Positions 30,171 through 33,522 of a stretch of DNA of 33,522 bases are shown in pieces. The position numbers were made by a program, and so were the translations under genes. Source of the DNA: Planctomycetota bacterium (GTDB taxonomy: Bacteria; Planctomycetota; MHYJ01; WSZJ01); contig JAIOPR010000278.1 of the NCBI GenBank assembly GCA_021413805.1, positions 1 through 33,522 on the forward strand, read 5' to 3'. The first letter of the stretch is position 1; each line of letters starts with the position of its first letter. The notes below the pieces were generated by a model. The model ran no database searches and was not told where the DNA came from. It worked only from the letters and a program-made list of their open reading frames with translations.

Positions 30171-31637
30171 CTAAGAGCCCTCTTCCTTCTTCGGCGGCGC
30201 TTCCAGCACCTTGCGCACTTTTTCAGCCAGGCCCGCGGCCAGCACGTTGACTTCGCGCCGGTTCCCGTTCGCGGTGAATTCCTCGCGCTGGACGCCGGAG
30301 CCGGGCTTGAGGCGGAGCAGGACCGCCCGGACCTGGACGCGTTCCCCGTTGATGCGGACTTCACCGAACAGGACCGCTTCGGCTCCGTGCGTGCGGCCCG
30401 CGGATTCCGCCGCGACCTCGACGTCGTGAGCGAGGGCGATGTCGGCGCACGCCCGCGATTTCGGGAGCACCACGACGCGGCCCGCGGCGGCGATGTCGCG
30501 CGCGACGAGGTCGGGGACCGCCGTGCGGAGCCAGTCGCCCTCGGGGCCGGACAGTTCGGCGATCATCAGGATCGGCCGCGCCGTCCACGGGGCGCTCGGC
30601 ACCGGCGGCCTGGCCGGGTTCGAATCCACCGGGGCGGGTGCGGGGTTGGAAGCGGCGGTTCCGCGGACGATCCCGGGTTGGCCCGGGTTGAGCTCGGCAG
30701 GGCGCCACGCGCGAATCTTCTGGGAAGCGAAGGCTCCGCCCGCGAGAAGCAGGACGGCCGCGGCCGCGACGACGGGCCACTTCAGGGCGGCCTTGCGAAG
30801 CGCCGCGTCGAGGGCGCGAATGGTATCGCTGGCCGTCGCCGGCCGGTCGCCGGGGCGCTTGGACATGAGTTTTTCGACCAGGTCGGCCACCGGTTTGGGC
30901 ACGGAGGGTTCGAGGTCGCGGATCGCGATCGGTTCTTCGGTCGCGATCAGGCGGCGCAGTTCGGCGGGTTCTTCGGCGACGAAAGGAATGCGGCCGGTGA
31001 GCATCTGGTAAATCGTGACGCCGAGCGACCAGAGATCGGTGCGCCCGTCCACGGTGCCGGTGGAGTGCTGCTCCGGGCTCGCGTACACCGGGGTCCCGGC
31101 GAATTCGCGCGAGTCCATGACCTCGCCCGCCAGCGGCTTCGCGACGCCGAAGTCCATCACCGTCACGTGGCCGTCCGGTCCCACCATGATGTTCGCCGGC
31201 TTGATGTCCCGGTGCGCCATCCCCGCAGCGTGCGCCGCTTCCAGCGCCCGCGCGACTTCGCGGCCCACGGCCAGCGCGCGGCGCCACGGCATGCGCCCGT
31301 CGTTCTTGAGAAGTTTCTCCAGCGTGCGGCCGTTCACGTACTGCATGGCCATGTAGAGAACGCCGGCAGACTCCCCGGCACGATGCGTCTCGATGACGTT
31401 TGGGTGGTGCAGTTTCGCCGCGGCTCGGGCCTCTTCGAGGAAGCGCTCGCGCGTCGCCCCGTCGCGGACGGCCTGGGAGCGGAGGACCTTGAGCGCCACA
31501 GGGCGGTTGAGCGCGATATCGCGGGCGCGGAACACAGCGGCCATCCCGCCGCGGCCAAGGGGAGTCTCGATGAGGAATCCGTCGAGAGTCTTGCCGGGGA
31601 AGCGATCGAGGGGCGTGTTTTCGCTGACGGGTTCCAC
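30171..31637 (-). CDS. Membrane Ser/Thr protein kinase (PknB type) with TolB-like exported domain
   Basis: A 488-residue inner-membrane receptor-like kinase. Residues 20-282 are the kinase: Gly loop LGRGGMAAVF, Lys50 in VALKVL, HRDIKPANIM with Asp144, DFG (162-164), SPEQ and the RPGDRPATASD end, all intact, so it should be active. One TM segment (287-305). The outer part begins with a Pro-rich linker (NPAPAPVDSNPARPPVPSAP), then a domain (about 350-480) starting RPILMIAELSGPEGDWLRTA with THGAEAVLFGEVRINGERVQ, the pattern of FlgO/TolB-N-like periplasmic modules often found on bacterial kinases and adenylate cyclases. GTG start; GCAGG lies five bases upstream. Two ACAGGTTA copies lie in the upstream interval. 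Confidence 0.92.
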   Translation of the reverse strand: MEPVSENTPLDRFPGKTLDGFLIETPLGRGGMAAVFRARDIALNRPVALKVLRSQAVRDGATRERFLEEARAAAKLHHPNVIETHRAGESAGVLYMAMQYVNGRTLEKLLKNDGRMPWRRALAVGREVARALEAAHAAGMAHRDIKPANIMVGPDGHVTVMDFGVAKPLAGEVMDSREFAGTPVYASPEQHSTGTVDGRTDLWSLGVTIYQMLTGRIPFVAEEPAELRRLIATEEPIAIRDLEPSVPKPVADLVEKLMSKRPGDRPATASDTIRALDAALRKAALKWPVVAAAAVLLLAGGAFASQKIRAWRPAELNPGQPGIVRGTAASNPAPAPVDSNPARPPVPSAPWTARPILMIAELSGPEGDWLRTAVPDLVARDIAAAGRVVVLPKSRACADIALAHDVEVAAESAGRTHGAEAVLFGEVRINGERVQVRAVLLRLKPGSGVQREEFTANGNRREVNVLAAGLAEKVRKVLEAPPKKEEGS

Positions 31638-31886
31638 GTTGCCTGCTCGCGATGGGTTTCTAACCTGTTAGACGGCGAAAACCCCGGCTCCGCTGAAGGT
31701 AAATGCAGAAAATCTGGCCCATCCTGAACGCTTGCAATTCGCACGCCCGGCGCCAGCTTGAGCTAAAGAATTGTAACCTGTTTGACTGCTATAGTTTGTG
31801 AAATCTGAGGGAATCCGCGCCTCGTTTCAGAATGTATTGATTCCAGTCACCCTGTACCATTTTGCACCACTTCCGCGCCCCGCCGT
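31638..31886 (-). promoter_or_regulatory. AT-richer interval with paired ACAGGTTA motif upstream of the kinase gene
   Basis: This 249-base interval holds the 5' region of the membrane kinase gene and the 3' end of the PH-arrestin gene. TAACCTGTT occurs at 31661-31669 and 31774-31782; the first sits in a CTAAC-CT-GTTAG palindrome (31660-31671), 23 bases from the start codon. The part from about 31735 to 31870 is clearly richer in A and T than its surroundings. The motif pair could be an operator. Confidence 0.35.
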
Positions 31887-33260
31887 TCACGGAATGGACA
31901 GCCTCACCTGGACGTCGAAAGCCCAGGCGACGTCCAGCGACACCTCGACCGCGTAAGAAACCGAACTGAATTTGCCGCGCCACGGGCAGTACGAAGGCGG
32001 AAGCTGGATCTCGAACGGCACGTCGCTGTCCTTGACTGCGGACCCGGGGAAGCGGATCGCCGTCTCGATCGTCTGGTTCTGCTTCGAGTGCCCGCGCGCC
32101 ACGGCGCCCTCAAGCCGCAGGACGCGCACGTTGACCCATCGGATCGTCTTTCCCGAAGGATTCCCGATCCGCAAACCGCCCGTCAGCTTGACTCCCGGCC
32201 CCGCGGGACCCGGGTTGATCCACGCCCGGATGAAGGCGCTTCCGTCGGATTTGGCCTCGCGTTGCCCGACGCGATCCGGGATTTCAGGAATGACGCGGAT
32301 TTGGTAGTGCGCGGTCAGGTCGAAGGCTCGCGGGATGTCGACGCACGCATCGAGCGCCCAGGTCACGTCCGTGTTCAACCCGGCGTACGCGGCCGGCGCG
32401 CCTTTCGGGACCTCGAAACGGAACGGGTATTCGTACACACCCGCCTTCAGCGTGGGCTGCTCGTTGCCGGCCACCGCGTCGCCCATCGATCCGAAAAAGC
32501 CGAGCGGGTCCGGCGCGCCGAAGAGCCCGATCCGAAACGAGGCCCACGAGCAGCTCTCGTGGTACGTCGTCGCGTGCTTGCCGCTTCCCACCCGCACGTG
32601 CGTCTTCTCGCTTCCCGTCCAGTAAAGCCGCACGCCGCGCACGGCGCGGGATTTCGGCCAGTGGAGCCGGAGGACGCCGGTCATGGAGGTGCCCGCGAAA
32701 GCGATCGGCGAATCCAGGAAAAGATCGAACGCGCCGCCGGCGGGGACGCGGCCGGTGTGGGGCGGAAGCGGCGGCCGCGACGACGGCTTTGGCGGAGCAG
32801 GTGCGGCGGCGAGCGCAAGCGGGATCGCGTCGGGCGGCTCCGCGGTTTTCTTTTTGCGCGTGGTCGCGCCCAGGACCTGCGGCTCCGATACCGGCGCCGC
32901 CCCGGTTCCTTCCCGGATCCGGTCGCCCAGCCGCCCGAATTCATCGCGCTCGAGCGAGGAAAAACAGACGTGGTCGAGAGGCCCGGCCTTCCCGAGCAGC
33001 ACGACGCGCCCCGCGCCGAACGAGCCGCCTTCGAGCTCGCAGCCTTTGATATCACGAAGCGGAATGGCGCGGATGCTCACCGGACCGCCGAACCCGCGGT
33101 CGCCGACGAGCAGCCGCGATTTCGTCGCGACGAGCCACGTCTCGCCCGGGTCGCCCGAGCGGCTCCGCGAGGACGAACACGACCAGACTTCGCTCTCCCG
33201 CCCCAGCGCTTCTTCGAACTGCGGGCGGATATCCGCGGGGACCGTCGTCTTCATGGGCAT
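31887..33260 (-). CDS. Bacterial PH-like domain fused to an arrestin-like fold
   Basis: A 457-residue protein without a TM segment. Residues about 20-120 look like a bacterial PH (YokE/bPH) domain: ETWLVATKSRLLVGDRGFGG, IRAIPLRDIKGCELE, GRVVLLGKAGPLDHVCFSSL, with a closing helix. A Pro-rich linker (PAPPKPSSRPPLPPHTGRVP) leads to an arrestin-like double beta-sandwich (about 185-457): VPAGGAFDLFLDSPIAFAGT, VRGVRLYWTGSEKTHVRVGS, LKAGVYEYPFRFEVPKGAPA, then LNTDVTWALDACVDIPRAFD, as in SpoOM and eukaryotic arrestin N domains, and a second sandwich. Both halves could bind membranes or membrane proteins. Start uncertain: ATG 33260 used; 33254 and 33296 are in frame and none has a good site. Divergent from nrnA. 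Confidence 0.78.
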   Translation of the reverse strand: MPMKTTVPADIRPQFEEALGRESEVWSCSSSRSRSGDPGETWLVATKSRLLVGDRGFGGPVSIRAIPLRDIKGCELEGGSFGAGRVVLLGKAGPLDHVCFSSLERDEFGRLGDRIREGTGAAPVSEPQVLGATTRKKKTAEPPDAIPLALAAAPAPPKPSSRPPLPPHTGRVPAGGAFDLFLDSPIAFAGTSMTGVLRLHWPKSRAVRGVRLYWTGSEKTHVRVGSGKHATTYHESCSWASFRIGLFGAPDPLGFFGSMGDAVAGNEQPTLKAGVYEYPFRFEVPKGAPAAYAGLNTDVTWALDACVDIPRAFDLTAHYQIRVIPEIPDRVGQREAKSDGSAFIRAWINPGPAGPGVKLTGGLRIGNPSGKTIRWVNVRVLRLEGAVARGHSKQNQTIETAIRFPGSAVKDSDVPFEIQLPPSYCPWRGKFSSVSYAVEVSLDVAWAFDVQVRLSIP

Positions 33261-33295
33261 GGCGGGGAAGTGTGCCACGATCTGCCGACTCCGCA

Positions 33296-33301
33296 TACAA
33301 T
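33296..33301 (+). promoter_or_regulatory. -10 element of nrnA with leaderless spacing
   Basis: TACAAT, a five-of-six match to TATAAT, ends exactly six bases before ATG 33308, so +1 would fall on the start codon. No Shine-Dalgarno sequence is present. This is the clearest case of the leaderless pattern in the window. Confidence 0.5.
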
Positions 33302-33307
33302 CCGCCC

Positions 33308-33522
33308 ATGGCCGACGCGCTTGCCGATCCCGCAGGACTTCGCAGTGTCATTGCCGAGCTCAAAAAGGGCCGGCGTTTCCTCCTCATCACGCACGCCCGG
33401 CCCGACGGGGATGCGCTGGGAAGCGAGCTGGCGCTGGGAGGGATGCTGTCGGGGGCGGGGAAGGAAGTGGTCATGGTGGTGGATGGCGGCGCTCCCGCTG
33501 AACTGGCCTTTCTCCCGGGGTC
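33308..33522 (+). CDS. nrnA: NrnA-like DHH-family oligoribonuclease/pAp phosphatase (partial, 3' end outside window)
   Basis: The first 71 residues of a DHH phosphoesterase. After MADALADPAGLRSVIAELKK comes FLLITHARPDGDALGSELAL, the HxRPDGDAxGS motif I of the DHH/DHHA1 superfamily with the metal-binding His and two Asp residues. NrnA degrades short oligoribonucleotides and dephosphorylates pAp in the cytoplasm, often standing in for Orn. The window ends before the DHHA1 domain, so the closely related RecJ-like or MgpA-type readings cannot be fully excluded, but the sequence and N-terminus fit NrnA best. Divergent from the PH-arrestin gene. Confidence 0.85.
   Translation, partial: MADALADPAGLRSVIAELKKGRRFLLITHARPDGDALGSELALGGMLSGAGKEVVMVVDGGAPAELAFLPG

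Noticed and set aside
31826-31857. tRNA-like 3' end (GATTCC...ACCA) in the kinase promoter interval
   Set aside because: The T-loop lacks TTC, the T-stem bases do not pair, and no acceptor or anticodon arm can be found upstream.
1-33522. CRISPR array, transposase, prophage or biosynthetic cluster
   Set aside because: No spaced direct repeats of 25-40 bases, no integrase or transposase motifs and no phage structural genes were found; the repeats present are short and local.

Overview
The window is a compact, GC-rich bacterial chromosome segment holding 37 protein genes, two of them cut by the window edges (uvrB on the left, nrnA on the right), plus one doubtful small ORF. I see no tRNA, rRNA, CRISPR array, transposase or prophage gene. 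The best guess for the organism is a member of the Planctomycetota or a similar Gram-negative lineage. This is inferred from several features together: Ser/Thr kinases (one with a DWG instead of a DFG motif and a fused sulfatase-modifying-factor-like module), a secreted caspase, many Sec-exported or lipobox proteins of unknown function, a heparin-lyase-like lipoprotein, a lone TolC-like protein and a C-terminal-Phe beta-barrel candidate. No marker gene here settles the phylum.

Layout. 1-2887: uvrB (minus), then a VOC-fold protein, a SAM methyltransferase-like protein and a VIT1/CCC1-type transporter (plus). 2888-3321: the only gap over 300 bases, with a hairpin and one weak small ORF. 3322-11659: mostly exported proteins: a lipoprotein, a 504-aa secreted protein (minus), a protein with two PsbP/Mog1-like modules, a protein with STN-like modules, a ZntB/CorA channel, a secreted caspase carrying four Tudor/chromo-barrel-like repeats, and a small exported protein. 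11667-15741 (minus): a TolC-like lipoprotein and a 931-aa kinase-FGE fusion. 15882-17941 (plus): two translationally coupled zinc-ribbon membrane proteins and a ConA-fold lipoprotein. 17934-22570 (minus): comEA, a GGDEF protein and a small membrane protein as one operon, then a HExxH protease and a 2-hydroxyacid dehydrogenase.

22730-26987 (plus) looks like one long transcription unit: recO, ndk, a five-TM protein, an NFACT-R protein lacking the catalytic N-terminal part of RqcH, a 90-aa zinc-ribbon protein with a 20-residue repeat, and an amidohydrolase; it ends at a hairpin terminator. 27078-30164 is a five-gene envelope operon including a beta-barrel candidate with an Asn-Pro repeat loop and a 56-aa gene. 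30171-33260 (minus) holds a membrane Ser/Thr kinase with a TolB-like exported domain and a PH-plus-arrestin-fold protein. The window ends in nrnA.

Gene starts fall into two classes. Many have a clear Shine-Dalgarno sequence. Another group (uvrB, comEA, the dehydrogenase, nrnA, and nearly recO and the gene at 5941) has a -10-like hexamer placed so that transcription would begin at or within about three bases of the start codon, suggesting leaderless messages. The most unusual items are the caspase with chromo-barrel-like repeats, the truncated NFACT protein with its zinc-ribbon neighbour, the PH-arrestin fusion and the envelope operon. All functional calls are from reading the sequence; no database search was run.
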